From Oscillospiraceae bacterium (GTDB taxonomy: Bacteria; Bacillota; Clostridia; Oscillospirales; Oscillospiraceae): a stretch of DNA of 14,934 nucleotides. Under the pieces are notes generated by a model. It searched no databases. It was not told where the DNA came from and saw only the letters and a list, made by a program, of their open reading frames with translations. The stretch is taken from positions 1 through 14,934 of the forward strand of contig JAHHSE010000025.1 in the NCBI GenBank assembly GCA_020025395.1. Direction: 5' to 3'. The position numbers and the translations under genes are program-made. How positions within the stretch are numbered: position 1 is the stretch's first letter; each line of letters begins with the position of its first letter. This document shows, piece by piece, positions 1 to 6,277 of the stretch.

Positions 1-1
1 G

Positions 2-74
2 TCGGAGTGGGGAGACTCGAACTCCCGGCATCCTGCTCCCAAAGCAGGCGCGCTGCCAACTGCGCTACACCCCG
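2..74 (-). tRNA. tRNA-Pro (anticodon TGG)
   Basis: Read on the minus strand, this folds as a cloverleaf. The 7-bp acceptor stem CGGGGTG/CACTCCG has one G-U pair. The anticodon stem CCTGC/GCAGG carries the loop TTTGGGA, giving anticodon TGG for CCA/CCN proline codons. The T arm is GGGAG-TTCGAGT-CTCCC. The discriminator A is at position 2; only one base of a possible encoded CCA lies inside the window. No strong promoter was found between this gene and the tRNA-Leu terminator; TATCAT on the minus strand near 100 is a weak -10 candidate. Confidence 0.95.
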
Positions 75-159
75 ATATTCAGTTTTTGCGGCTCATGATA
101 CCCGCTCCCAGGCAGAGACGCCGTATTCCCGGCATCAGATTTTTGGGCGGGACAACAGT

Positions 160-200
160 TCAGGAAAGAAAAATACCAAAGCCAGTGGCTTTGGTATTTT
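160..200 (-). terminator. Intrinsic terminator of tRNA-Leu
   Basis: A perfect 14-bp inverted repeat (170-183 with 187-200) is separated by only three bases. On the minus strand it is followed by a T-rich run (TTTTTCTTTCC). The stem begins on the final A of the tRNA CCA, so terminator and tRNA end abut. Confidence 0.85.
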
Positions 201-202
201 GG

Positions 203-287
203 TGCGCGAGGCGGGACTTGAACCCGCACGTGCGTAATGCACACTAGAACCTGAATCTAGCGAGTCTGCCAATTCCACCACTCGCGC
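203..287 (-). tRNA. tRNA-Leu (anticodon CAG)
   Basis: This is a class II tRNA on the minus strand. The acceptor stem is GCGCGAG/CTCGCGC. The anticodon loop TTCAGGT gives anticodon CAG, which reads the CUG leucine codon. The long variable arm is built on TGTGC/GCAC, and the T arm is GCGGG-TTCAAGT-CCCGC. The 3' CCA is encoded at 202-200. A consensus promoter lies just upstream and an intrinsic terminator starts at the last base of the CCA, so this is probably a single-gene transcription unit. Confidence 0.97.
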
Positions 288-318
288 ATACACCTTCACG
301 CCGTTCAGCGCAAGTGAT

Positions 319-347
319 ATACTACCATAGAGGAAGAAAAATGTCAA
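319..347 (-). promoter_or_regulatory. Sigma-70-type promoter for tRNA-Leu
   Basis: On the minus strand a perfect -35 TTGACA (347-342) is followed by a 17-base spacer and the -10 TAGTAT (324-319). Transcription would start about 25 bases before the mature tRNA-Leu 5' end at 287. The hexamer quality and spacing fit a stable-RNA promoter. Confidence 0.85.
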
Positions 348-376
348 TGCTTTTTTTAAAAAAACTTCAGACTCTC

Positions 377-405
377 TTTTCCGGGGCGGAAAACTGTGAT
401 ATCCT
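377..405 (+). promoter_or_regulatory. Possible extended -10 promoter for the ArsC-like gene
   Basis: TGA-TATCCT (397-405) forms an extended -10 with the TG-n motif. The -35 at 377-382 (TTTTCC, 17-base spacer) is poor. It sits back to back with the tRNA-Leu promoter and 27 bases upstream of the ATG at 432. No better promoter is visible in this gap. Confidence 0.4.
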
Positions 406-431
406 AAAACAAATTCAAAAGGAGGTTCTTT

Positions 432-764
432 ATGAATATACAGATTTTTGGAAAAGGAAAGTGTTTTGATACGAAAAAAGCGGAGCGGTGGTTCAAGGAG
501 CGGCGGATCAAATTTCAATCCGTAGACATTCTTCGATTTGGTCTGTCCAGGGGGGAGCTGACCTCGGTAAAAAATGCCGTAGGGCTGGAGGCGCTGATGG
601 ACCCAAAGAGCCACGGAGCGCCCCTGCTCCGGGCCCTGGCCTACGATGCCGATCAATTTGAAAAGCTGCTGGAGGACCCCGCCCTCCTCCGAACCCCCAT
701 TGTCCGAAACGGGAGACAGGCCACCGTGGGCTATCACCCGGAGATCTGGGAGACCTGGACCTAA
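432..764 (+). CDS. ArsC/Spx-family thioredoxin-fold protein
   Basis: A 110-residue protein of the ArsC/Spx/YffB superfamily. Supporting features are an N-terminal beta strand leading to a conserved cysteine (C11, in GKGKCFDTKKAERW), a helix of charged residues, and a C-terminal LLRTPIV segment (86-91) typical of the fold just before the final helix. The length matches the family. C11 is the only cysteine: the second Cys of the Spx-type CxxC is Thr14, and the extra cysteines used by coupled arsenate reductases are absent. A redox or glutaredoxin-linked role is therefore more likely than arsenic resistance; no ars genes are nearby. The start is set by AAAGGAGG six to seven bases upstream. Its stop codon lies one base from the stop of the convergent WYL gene. 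The exact substrate cannot be told. Confidence 0.85.
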   Translation: MNIQIFGKGKCFDTKKAERWFKERRIKFQSVDILRFGLSRGELTSVKNAVGLEALMDPKSHGAPLLRALAYDADQFEKLLEDPALLRTPIVRNGRQATVGYHPEIWETWT

Positions 765-765
765 G

Positions 766-1746
766 TCATCGGCGCTGGGCGTCGGCCAGACGGGAGTGAT
801 ACTCTTCCACCGCCCAAGCAGGCCCGGTCAGCTCCACCCCGTCAGAAAGGGAGAAGAGCCAGCCGTAAAACTGGGGGGAGACCACCGCCGTGACCGTGAC
901 AAGAAAATGGTCTTCCCCATCGGGAATAAGGATGGTATCCTGACCGAACCGATCCAAAATCACTCCGACCATCCGATTTCCGCACCGGAGGCGAATCTGC
1001 CCCTCCCGTCCCCGGAACATCCCAAAGTGCCGTCCGCCGTAATCGGACAGATCGAAAGAGGCCGGAGGCTCGGCCTTGGAATTTTTGAGGCAGATCACCG
1101 CCAGCTCCCCCATTTTGTCCACCCGGTAGTGCCGGACCTCCTCAAAGCTCCAGTCGAAGCCTACCAGATAGTAGTTTTCATTGTCCCACACCAGGCCGTA
1201 AGGCCGAACGGTGTATCGTCGCCCTTCCCGGCGGAACACCTTCTCTTTTTTGACATTATATTCAAAATACTTGAAGGTCACGCTGCTCCCGCTGGAGAGG
1301 GCCGAGTGGAGCTTATCCACATTATAATAAATGCTTTCATTCATGGTTTTGACCCGCTGATCCACATAGACCTGACGCTGGAGCGCCTTGGCCTGGTGGA
1401 CGCTGGTGAGCTGTTCCAGCTTGCGGATGAGCTGGGCACTCTTCCGCCGGGTGAAGAAGCGGGAGGCCTGAACCGCATCCACCAAAAGCTTCAGCTCCGC
1501 CAGCTCAAAGGGGCGTTCCCCCACAAACCAGCCGGGCTGTTTTCCCTTCCGGCTCTGCACATCCAGCCCGAATTGACGCAAAGTATCCATATTTTCGTAA
1601 ATGCTCTTTCGTTCCGCCGTGATTCCAACTTCTTCCAGGGCGCGGATCAGGTCCGGGGTAGTCATGGGATGGTCCTCATCGGTGCGCTCCGTCAGGATTT
1701 GCTGGAGGACGAGGAGCTTTTGTTTCTGGTTGCTGCCCTTAGCCAT
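766..1746 (-). CDS. WYL-domain transcriptional regulator with N-terminal helix-turn-helix
   Basis: A predicted DNA-binding regulator of 326 residues, the usual length for HTH-WYL proteins. Residues 8-75 form a winged helix-turn-helix of the DeoR/YafY type (RKSIYENMDTLRQFG at 46-60 resembles the recognition helix). Residues about 130-210 carry the WYL-domain core with NYYLVGFDWS (191-200) and the following YRVDKM (207-212). The remainder is the C-terminal WCX-like extension. I chose the ATG at 1746 rather than an upstream in-frame ATG because a strong GGAGGAGGGA lies just before it and the protein then starts at the HTH. It is divergent from the murein-peptide operon and shares a repeat-rich control region with it, so it probably controls that operon and itself; this is inference. 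WYL domains are thought to bind small ligands or nucleic acid. The effector here is unknown. Confidence 0.9.
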   Translation of the reverse strand: MAKGSNQKQKLLVLQQILTERTDEDHPMTTPDLIRALEEVGITAERKSIYENMDTLRQFGLDVQSRKGKQPGWFVGERPFELAELKLLVDAVQASRFFTRRKSAQLIRKLEQLTSVHQAKALQRQVYVDQRVKTMNESIYYNVDKLHSALSSGSSVTFKYFEYNVKKEKVFRREGRRYTVRPYGLVWDNENYYLVGFDWSFEEVRHYRVDKMGELAVICLKNSKAEPPASFDLSDYGGRHFGMFRGREGQIRLRCGNRMVGVILDRFGQDTILIPDGEDHFLVTVTAVVSPQFYGWLFSLSDGVELTGPAWAVEEYHSRLADAQRR

Positions 1747-1783
1747 CTTTCGATCCCTCCTCCTTTCATCGTACAGGAAGATG

Positions 1784-1801
1784 AGTCCGTTATACCGGAC
1801 T
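1784..1801. promoter_or_regulatory. Palindrome AGTCCG-N6-CGGACT, candidate operator
   Basis: A perfect 6-bp inverted repeat with a six-base centre lies immediately downstream of the -10 of the WYL-gene promoter, about where transcription should start. This placement suits autorepression. The half-site AGTCC recurs at 1849-1852 and 1874-1878 in the same intergenic region. The binding protein is inferred, not shown; the WYL regulator is the obvious candidate. Confidence 0.5.
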
Positions 1802-1878
1802 TTTCCAGTGTACGCCATTTTTGCACGCTTTGCAACCTCTGGGGACAAGTCCTGTAGGAAAGGGAGATGGAAAAGTCC
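1797..1878. repeat. Long-range inverted repeat TGGAAAAGTCC with a third related site
   Basis: GGACTTTTCCA (1797-1807) and TGGAAAAGTCC (1868-1878) are exact 11-bp inverted copies. Between them lies a palindromic relative, GGACAAGTCC (1843-1852). AAGTCCTGT is repeated directly at 1847-1855 and 1873-1881, 26 bases apart. One arm covers the start region of the WYL-gene promoter; the other lies 20 bases upstream of the -35 of the forward operon promoter. The layout looks like multiple sites for one dimeric regulator serving both promoters. Confidence 0.55.
1807..1835 (-). promoter_or_regulatory. Candidate promoter of the WYL regulator
   Basis: On the minus strand TTGCAA (1835-1830) is separated by 17 bases from TACACT (1812-1807). 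The match is moderate (four of six in each box). The start would fall near 1800, inside an inverted repeat, leaving a leader of about 55 bases before the ATG at 1746. Confidence 0.5.
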
Positions 1879-1897
1879 TGTGGATGGATAAAAGCTA

Positions 1898-1926
1898 TTT
1901 ACATCATGGGATATCCATGGTAAAAT
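1898..1926 (+). promoter_or_regulatory. Promoter of the murein-peptide operon
   Basis: The -35 TTTACA (1898-1903), 17-base spacer and -10 TAAAAT (1921-1926) each match consensus at five of six positions. A TG-n extension precedes the -10. The start would be near 1933, giving a leader of about 70 bases before the GTG at 2003. The spacer itself contains the inverted repeat CATGG-GATAT-CCATG (1905-1919), which could bind a regulator between the two boxes. Confidence 0.75.
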
Positions 1927-1990
1927 GATAAGAAATATCGGCTTTTTCCTTTTTGGAATGAAGGATAGAGGAGAAGAAATTGCAAAAAAT

Positions 1991-1996
1991 GGAGGG
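1991..1996 (+). promoter_or_regulatory. Ribosome binding site deciding a GTG start
   Basis: GGAGGG lies six bases before the GTG at 2003. No comparable site precedes the in-frame ATG at 1925. This supports the shorter, GTG-started epimerase. Confidence 0.75.
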
Positions 1997-2002
1997 GATC
2001 CT

Positions 2003-3094
2003 GTGAAAATTCGCGACATTCAAACCGGTGCGATCTCCCTTCCCCTGGCCCATCCCTTCAAAACGGCTCTGCGCACCGTGGAGCGGGTGGAGGATGTGGC
2101 GGTTCGAATCCTGACCGACACACATGAAGTGGGTTATGGGGAGGCGCCGCCCACCGCCGTGATCACCGGAGAGACCACGGGTTCCATCCTCTCCGCCATC
2201 CGGGAATATATCCGCCCGGCCATTCTGGGGATGGATATTGAGGAGATGGAAGAGATCCAGCGCAGGCTCCATGGCTGTATCCTGCACAATACCTCGGCCA
2301 AAGCGGCGGTGGACATGGCTCTGTACGACCTCTGGGGAAAGCGGTGGAACGCCCCTCTCTGGAGGCTGCTGGGCGGGGCGAAGCCCTCATTTGAAACCGA
2401 TATCACCATCTCGGTCAACCCTGTGGAGGAGATGGTGTCGGACAGTCTGGAGGCCGTCCGCCGGGGCTTTCATATTTTAAAGGTCAAGGTGGGCAAAGAA
2501 GGGAAGAAGGATGTGGAGCGGATCGCGGCCATCCGCCGGGCGGTGGGGCCGGATATCCTGATCCGGGTGGATGCCAATCAGGGCTGGGAGCCGCGGCAGT
2601 CGGTGTCTATCATCTCCGCCATGGAGGACAGGGGACTGGACATTGAGCTGGTGGAACAGCCGGTCAGGGCCGGGGATCTGGAGGGGATGCGCTATATTAC
2701 CCGCCGGGTTCAGACCCCGATTTTGGCGGATGAGGCCGTCTTTTCCCCAGAGGATGGGCTGAAGATCATCACCAGCGGGGCGGCCGACCTCATCAACATC
2801 AAGCTGATGAAGACGGGGGGCATCTGGCAGGCACTGAAGCTCTGCGCCATTGCGGACAGCTTTGGGGTGCGCTGCATGACGGGCTGTATGCTGGAGAGTA
2901 AGCTGTCGGTCTCTGCCGCCGCCCATCTCTGCTGCGGACAGAGCATTATCACCATGGCGGATCTGGATGGTCCCTCCCTCTGCGCGCTGGACCCCTTCGA
3001 GGGCGGCCCGGACTTCCGGGAGGCCCGGGTCACCATGACCGACGCCCCCGGACTCGGGATCACCGGGGTCCCGGTGGAGCGTTGGAATTCCTAG
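2003..3094 (+). CDS. ykfB: L-Ala-D/L-Glu (dipeptide) epimerase, enolase superfamily
   Basis: Predicted to epimerise L-Ala-D-Glu, a murein-peptide fragment, to L-Ala-L-Glu in the cytosol. The 363 residues match the family length. All expected enolase-superfamily residues are present: the KxK pair K160/K162, metal ligands D190, E218 and D243, and the second catalytic lysine K267 in INIKLMKTGG. A DxD motif (D320, D322) is the one that binds the dipeptide amino end in the B. subtilis enzyme. The numbering is within one residue of the B. subtilis YkfB active site as I recall it. The N-terminus PFKTALRTVERVEDV (18-32) and EAPPTAVITGET (47-58) are typical. I chose GTG 2003 over ATG 1925 because it has GGAGGG upstream and yields the usual start. 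It is the first gene of the operon, divergent from the WYL regulator. Other dipeptide epimerase specificities exist, but the context favours Ala-Glu. Confidence 0.95.
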   Translation: MKIRDIQTGAISLPLAHPFKTALRTVERVEDVAVRILTDTHEVGYGEAPPTAVITGETTGSILSAIREYIRPAILGMDIEEMEEIQRRLHGCILHNTSAKAAVDMALYDLWGKRWNAPLWRLLGGAKPSFETDITISVNPVEEMVSDSLEAVRRGFHILKVKVGKEGKKDVERIAAIRRAVGPDILIRVDANQGWEPRQSVSIISAMEDRGLDIELVEQPVRAGDLEGMRYITRRVQTPILADEAVFSPEDGLKIITSGAADLINIKLMKTGGIWQALKLCAIADSFGVRCMTGCMLESKLSVSAAAHLCCGQSIITMADLDGPSLCALDPFEGGPDFREARVTMTDAPGLGITGVPVERWNS

Positions 3095-3174
3095 GTGCGT
3101 TGTTTGAAACCGCGATCCCGGCTGCCCGGCCTGCCGAAAGGCAGAATAAACTGAATCGGAAAGGAAGGAACAGA

Positions 3175-5160
3175 ATGAAGAAAAGATGGACTGCGGCCCT
3201 GCTGACCCTTGGGATGACCCTCAGCCTTGCCGCCTGTACCGGAGACAAAGGCCCCGGAGGAGGAGCCGGCGGAGATCAGGTGTTCCGCCGTCTCTATGCC
3301 AGTGAGGTCACTACCTTTAACTATCTTTACACCGGAAACACAACCGATCTGGAAATGTCCGCCAATACGGTGGACGGCCTGGTGGAGTACGACAATCTGG
3401 GCAACATTGCCCCCGCTCTGGCCGAGCGGTGGGAGAGCAATCCGGACCATACCGTATGGACCTTCCACATTCGCCCGGGGGTGAAATGGGTGGATTACCA
3501 AGGCAATGAAGTGGGGGATGTCACCGCCCATGACTGGGTCGCCGCGGCAAAGTGGTCCAACGATGCCAAACATGAATCCTCCACCCAGTATATGTATGAC
3601 GGCATTGTGAAAAACGCCCAGGCCTACTATGACTACACCGCCTATCTGCTGGAGATGGAGGGGGCCGTGGACGGAAAGGACGACAAGGGCAACGCCGTCA
3701 AGCTCAATGGGGACAACGAGGTGATTGAGCCTGTGGATGAGGTCCGGTTTGAGGATGTGGGTGTCAAGGCCCTGGATGACCTGACTCTGGAGTACACCAT
3801 GGAGAGTCCCTGTTCCTTTTTCCCCTCCGTTCTGAGCTATGCCAGTTATCTGCCGGTGTACGCCCCCTTCCTGGAGGAGAAGGGAGATCAGTTTGGAGCC
3901 GCCACCGGCCCGGACACCATCCTGTACAACGGGGCATTTCTGATGAGTGAGTTCGAGCCGCAGTACAAGCGGGTCCTGGTGAAGAACCCTGCCTACTGGG
4001 ACAAGGATAAGGTCTATCTGGATCGGGTGGAGTATATGTACAACACCACGGCCGCCACCCTGGCCCCGGAGCAGTTTTTGCGGGGAGAGGTGGACTGGGC
4101 CCAGCTGGATGCCTCCCTGCTCTCCGCCTGGCTCACGGACGAGACCAAGCGGCCCATGGTGTCTCCCAGCCGTCCCAATGTGGATTACTCCTATTTCTAC
4201 TCCTTTAACTTTGAACCCCGCTTTGACAGCTCTCTCCAGCCGGAAAACTGGATGCTGGCAGTGAACAACGAAAACTTCCGTCAGTCCATCCTGGCCGCCC
4301 TGGACCGGGTGAACGCCCTGATGGTTCAGGATCCCCAGAACCCCCAGGGGCTGCTGAACAACACCATCACCCCCGCCAACTTCGCCATGGCCGACGGGAA
4401 GGACTACACTCAGTATCCCGGTCTGAAGGAGATTACCCAGCGGGACAGCTTCCAGGAGGCCGCCGCGCTGGAGTACAAGGCGAAGGCTGTGGAGGAGCTG
4501 ACCGCCGCCGGAGCCGTCTTCCCGGTGAAGATCTATATGCGGTATAATCCGGACACCGCCAACTGGGATAAGGAGTGCCAGGTTGTTGAGCAGCAGCTGG
4601 AGACCGTTCTGGGCACCGATTACATTGATGTCATCGTCGAGGCCGGTCCCTCCACCGGGTTTCTGGGCGCTGTCCGCCGGGCCGGTGACTATGGTCTCAT
4701 GAAGTGCAACTGGGGCGCGGACTACGCCGATCCTCAGACCTGGACCGTACCCTTTGACCGGAAGAACACATACAGCTTCATGGACCAGGATCCGACCCGC
4801 TCTGTGGCGGAGAAGAGCTGTGACAACAAGAGCCCGGAGACCCAGGCGCTGGTGGAGGAGTATTATGAATTGCTGGACGCCGCCAAGGCCATCAACAACG
4901 ATGAGGCCGCCCGATATGCCGCTTTTGCCCGTGCGGAGGCCTTTCTGATTGACCACGCCCTTGTCATCCCCTTCTCCATCTCTACAGATGGCTATATAGC
5001 CACCCGTCTGAACATCTTCGAGGCCCAGTACGCGCCCTACGGTCTGGCCCGTCAGCGCTATAAGGGACAGAAGCTGATGGAGGAGCCTATGAACATGGAG
5101 CGGTTTAACGAGCTTTTTGCCCAGTGGGAGAGCGAGCGGGCCGCGCTGTCTCAGGAATAA
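3175..5160 (+). CDS. Peptide-binding lipoprotein of the ABC importer (OppA-like, SBP_bac_5)
   Basis: The extracellular receptor that captures peptides, here probably murein peptides, and hands them to the permeases. It has 661 residues. A lipoprotein signal peptide runs from residues 1 to 20 (KKR, a hydrophobic stretch, then the lipobox L18-A-A-C21), and a Gly-rich linker follows. The body shows SBP_bac_5 features: PALAERWESN near residue 80, then WTFHIRPGVKW, and WGADYADPQTW at 513-523, which is diagnostic of OppA/DppA proteins. It is longer than the E. coli relatives (about 540), as many Firmicute OppA proteins are; an acidic Gly/Asn-rich insert sits at about 147-195. ATG 3175 is chosen over an in-frame ATG at 3082 because GGAAGG precedes it and the signal peptide then begins properly. 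A strong hairpin follows the gene. The ligand is inferred from neighbours only. Confidence 0.93.
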   Translation: MKKRWTAALLTLGMTLSLAACTGDKGPGGGAGGDQVFRRLYASEVTTFNYLYTGNTTDLEMSANTVDGLVEYDNLGNIAPALAERWESNPDHTVWTFHIRPGVKWVDYQGNEVGDVTAHDWVAAAKWSNDAKHESSTQYMYDGIVKNAQAYYDYTAYLLEMEGAVDGKDDKGNAVKLNGDNEVIEPVDEVRFEDVGVKALDDLTLEYTMESPCSFFPSVLSYASYLPVYAPFLEEKGDQFGAATGPDTILYNGAFLMSEFEPQYKRVLVKNPAYWDKDKVYLDRVEYMYNTTAATLAPEQFLRGEVDWAQLDASLLSAWLTDETKRPMVSPSRPNVDYSYFYSFNFEPRFDSSLQPENWMLAVNNENFRQSILAALDRVNALMVQDPQNPQGLLNNTITPANFAMADGKDYTQYPGLKEITQRDSFQEAAALEYKAKAVEELTAAGAVFPVKIYMRYNPDTANWDKECQVVEQQLETVLGTDYIDVIVEAGPSTGFLGAVRRAGDYGLMKCNWGADYADPQTWTVPFDRKNTYSFMDQDPTRSVAEKSCDNKSPETQALVEEYYELLDAAKAINNDEAARYAAFARAEAFLIDHALVIPFSISTDGYIATRLNIFEAQYAPYGLARQRYKGQKLMEEPMNMERFNELFAQWESERAALSQE

Positions 5161-5191
5161 CGATCCCCGGTTTTATGCACAGCAATGGGGT

Positions 5192-5218
5192 GGGGAAGGC
5201 CGCTGGCCGGTCTTCCCC
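5192..5218 (+). other. Intercistronic hairpin between binding protein and permease
   Basis: GGGGAAG (5192-5198) pairs perfectly with CTTCCCC (5212-5218). Three more pairs extend inward (one G-U), giving a 10-bp stem with a 7-base loop. No T-run follows directly, so it is not a full terminator. It lies 32 bases after the binding-protein stop. A role in 3'-end protection or partial attenuation, keeping receptor mRNA more abundant than permease mRNA, is inferred from similar transporter operons. The rest of the 5161-5326 gap shows no gene or promoter. Confidence 0.5.
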
Positions 5219-5326
5219 GCCGGATTTCTTCCCAGTTTTACGGAACGGGTCCATGCGCCCCCCGCCCGGGGCTGAGAGGCGGATGGATTCGGTTCGTTGT
5301 ACTCCTCAGATAAGGAGGCATCTTCC

Positions 5327-6277
5327 ATGATAAAATATATTGGAAAACGGCTTTTGCGGTCCCTGCTGACGCTGTTTATCATCATCACCATTGTCTTTGC
5401 CCTTCTTCGGCTGATGCCCATTGAAGGGTATTTTCAAAACTTTGAGAAAATGAGTGAGACTCAAATTCAGGTGGGGCTTCAGAGATTGGGGATCACCGAT
5501 CCACTCCCCGTGCAGGTGGCCCGCTTCTGGCAGGGGCTGCTCCGGGGGGATCTGGGGGTCTCCCACAAATACCGGGTGAATACCCCGGTGCTGGACATCA
5601 TCGCCCAAAAAGTTCCCCTCTCTCTGGCCATTGGCATGGCCTCCCTGGGGATTGCCCTTTTATTGGGGCTTCCGTTGGGGATTTTGATGGCCCGATCCAG
5701 TCGGAGCCGATTGAAAATCGGGGATCGGCTGGGGACCGTCTTTGTGGTCATCGTCCAAGCTGTTCCGGCGGCGGTCTACTATCTTATCATCCAGTTTTAC
5801 GGCACCGATGCTCTGGGCCTCTCCATGCGGTTCCGGCCGGAGTCTCCCAGCAGCTGGATTCTGCCCGTCCTCTCCCTCTCCTTGGGAAACATCGCCTACT
5901 ATGCCATGTGGCTGCGGCGGTATATGGTGGATGAATCCAACAAGGACTATGTGAAGCTGGCAAGAGCCAAGGGGGTCCCCGGAGCGGTGATCTCCAGAAA
6001 GCACATTTTCCGAAACGCCTTTGTCCCGCTGGTCCAGTTCATCCCCACCTCCATCATCCTGACCCTGATGGGCTCTCTCTATGTGGAGAGCCTCTACTCC
6101 ATTCCCGGTATGGGCGGCCTTCTGGTCAACGCCATTCAGATTCAGGATAATACCCTGGTCCAGGCCCTGGTTCTGATCTACGCGTCCATCTCCATCCTGG
6201 GTCTGCTGACGGGGGATATCCTCATGGCCCTTCTGGACCCCAGAATCAGTCTGAATAAGAAAGCAGGTGGCCGCTGA
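5327..6277 (+). CDS. Peptide ABC transporter permease (OppB/DppB family)
   Basis: One of the two membrane subunits of the importer, 316 residues, normal length for DppB/OppB. MIKYIGKRLLRSLL at the N-terminus is typical, with membrane segments at about 11-29, 99-121, 134-158, 179-199, 232-258 and 278-303. The cytoplasmic EAA loop that docks to the ATPase is DYVKLARAKGVPGAVISRKH (207-226), followed by RNAFVPL. YSIPGMGGLL (257-266) is also family-typical. The start at 5327 is supported by TAAGGAGG ten bases upstream; an in-frame ATG at 5297 would add residues with no ribosome site. Its stop overlaps the next start by one base (TGATG), indicating translational coupling. Confidence 0.94.
   Translation: MIKYIGKRLLRSLLTLFIIITIVFALLRLMPIEGYFQNFEKMSETQIQVGLQRLGITDPLPVQVARFWQGLLRGDLGVSHKYRVNTPVLDIIAQKVPLSLAIGMASLGIALLLGLPLGILMARSSRSRLKIGDRLGTVFVVIVQAVPAAVYYLIIQFYGTDALGLSMRFRPESPSSWILPVLSLSLGNIAYYAMWLRRYMVDESNKDYVKLARAKGVPGAVISRKHIFRNAFVPLVQFIPTSIILTLMGSLYVESLYSIPGMGGLLVNAIQIQDNTLVQALVLIYASISILGLLTGDILMALLDPRISLNKKAGGR

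Noticed and set aside
203..287. tRNA-Leu as an integration site for a mobile element
   Set aside because: No integrase, no direct repeat of the tRNA 3' end and no change in gene style were seen within the window.
432..764. Arsenate reductase for arsenic resistance
   Set aside because: Only the ArsC fold is supported. No other ars genes are near and only a single cysteine is present, so no resistance role is claimed.
646..1857. A 403-residue plus-strand open frame opposite the WYL gene
   Set aside because: It overlaps the real ArsC-like and WYL genes, has no ribosome site and is rich in Pro/His/Leu like other antisense frames here.
3131..3144. CTGCC-GAAA-GGCAG hairpin between epimerase and binding protein as a terminator
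   Set aside because: The stem is only five base pairs and no T-run follows. Cotranscription is more likely.
3091..4956. A 621-residue open frame on the minus strand inside the binding-protein gene
   Set aside because: It is a shadow of the GC-rich sense gene: no ribosome site, low-complexity Gly/Val/His composition and no recognisable domain, while the plus frame has a lipobox and SBP_bac_5 motifs.
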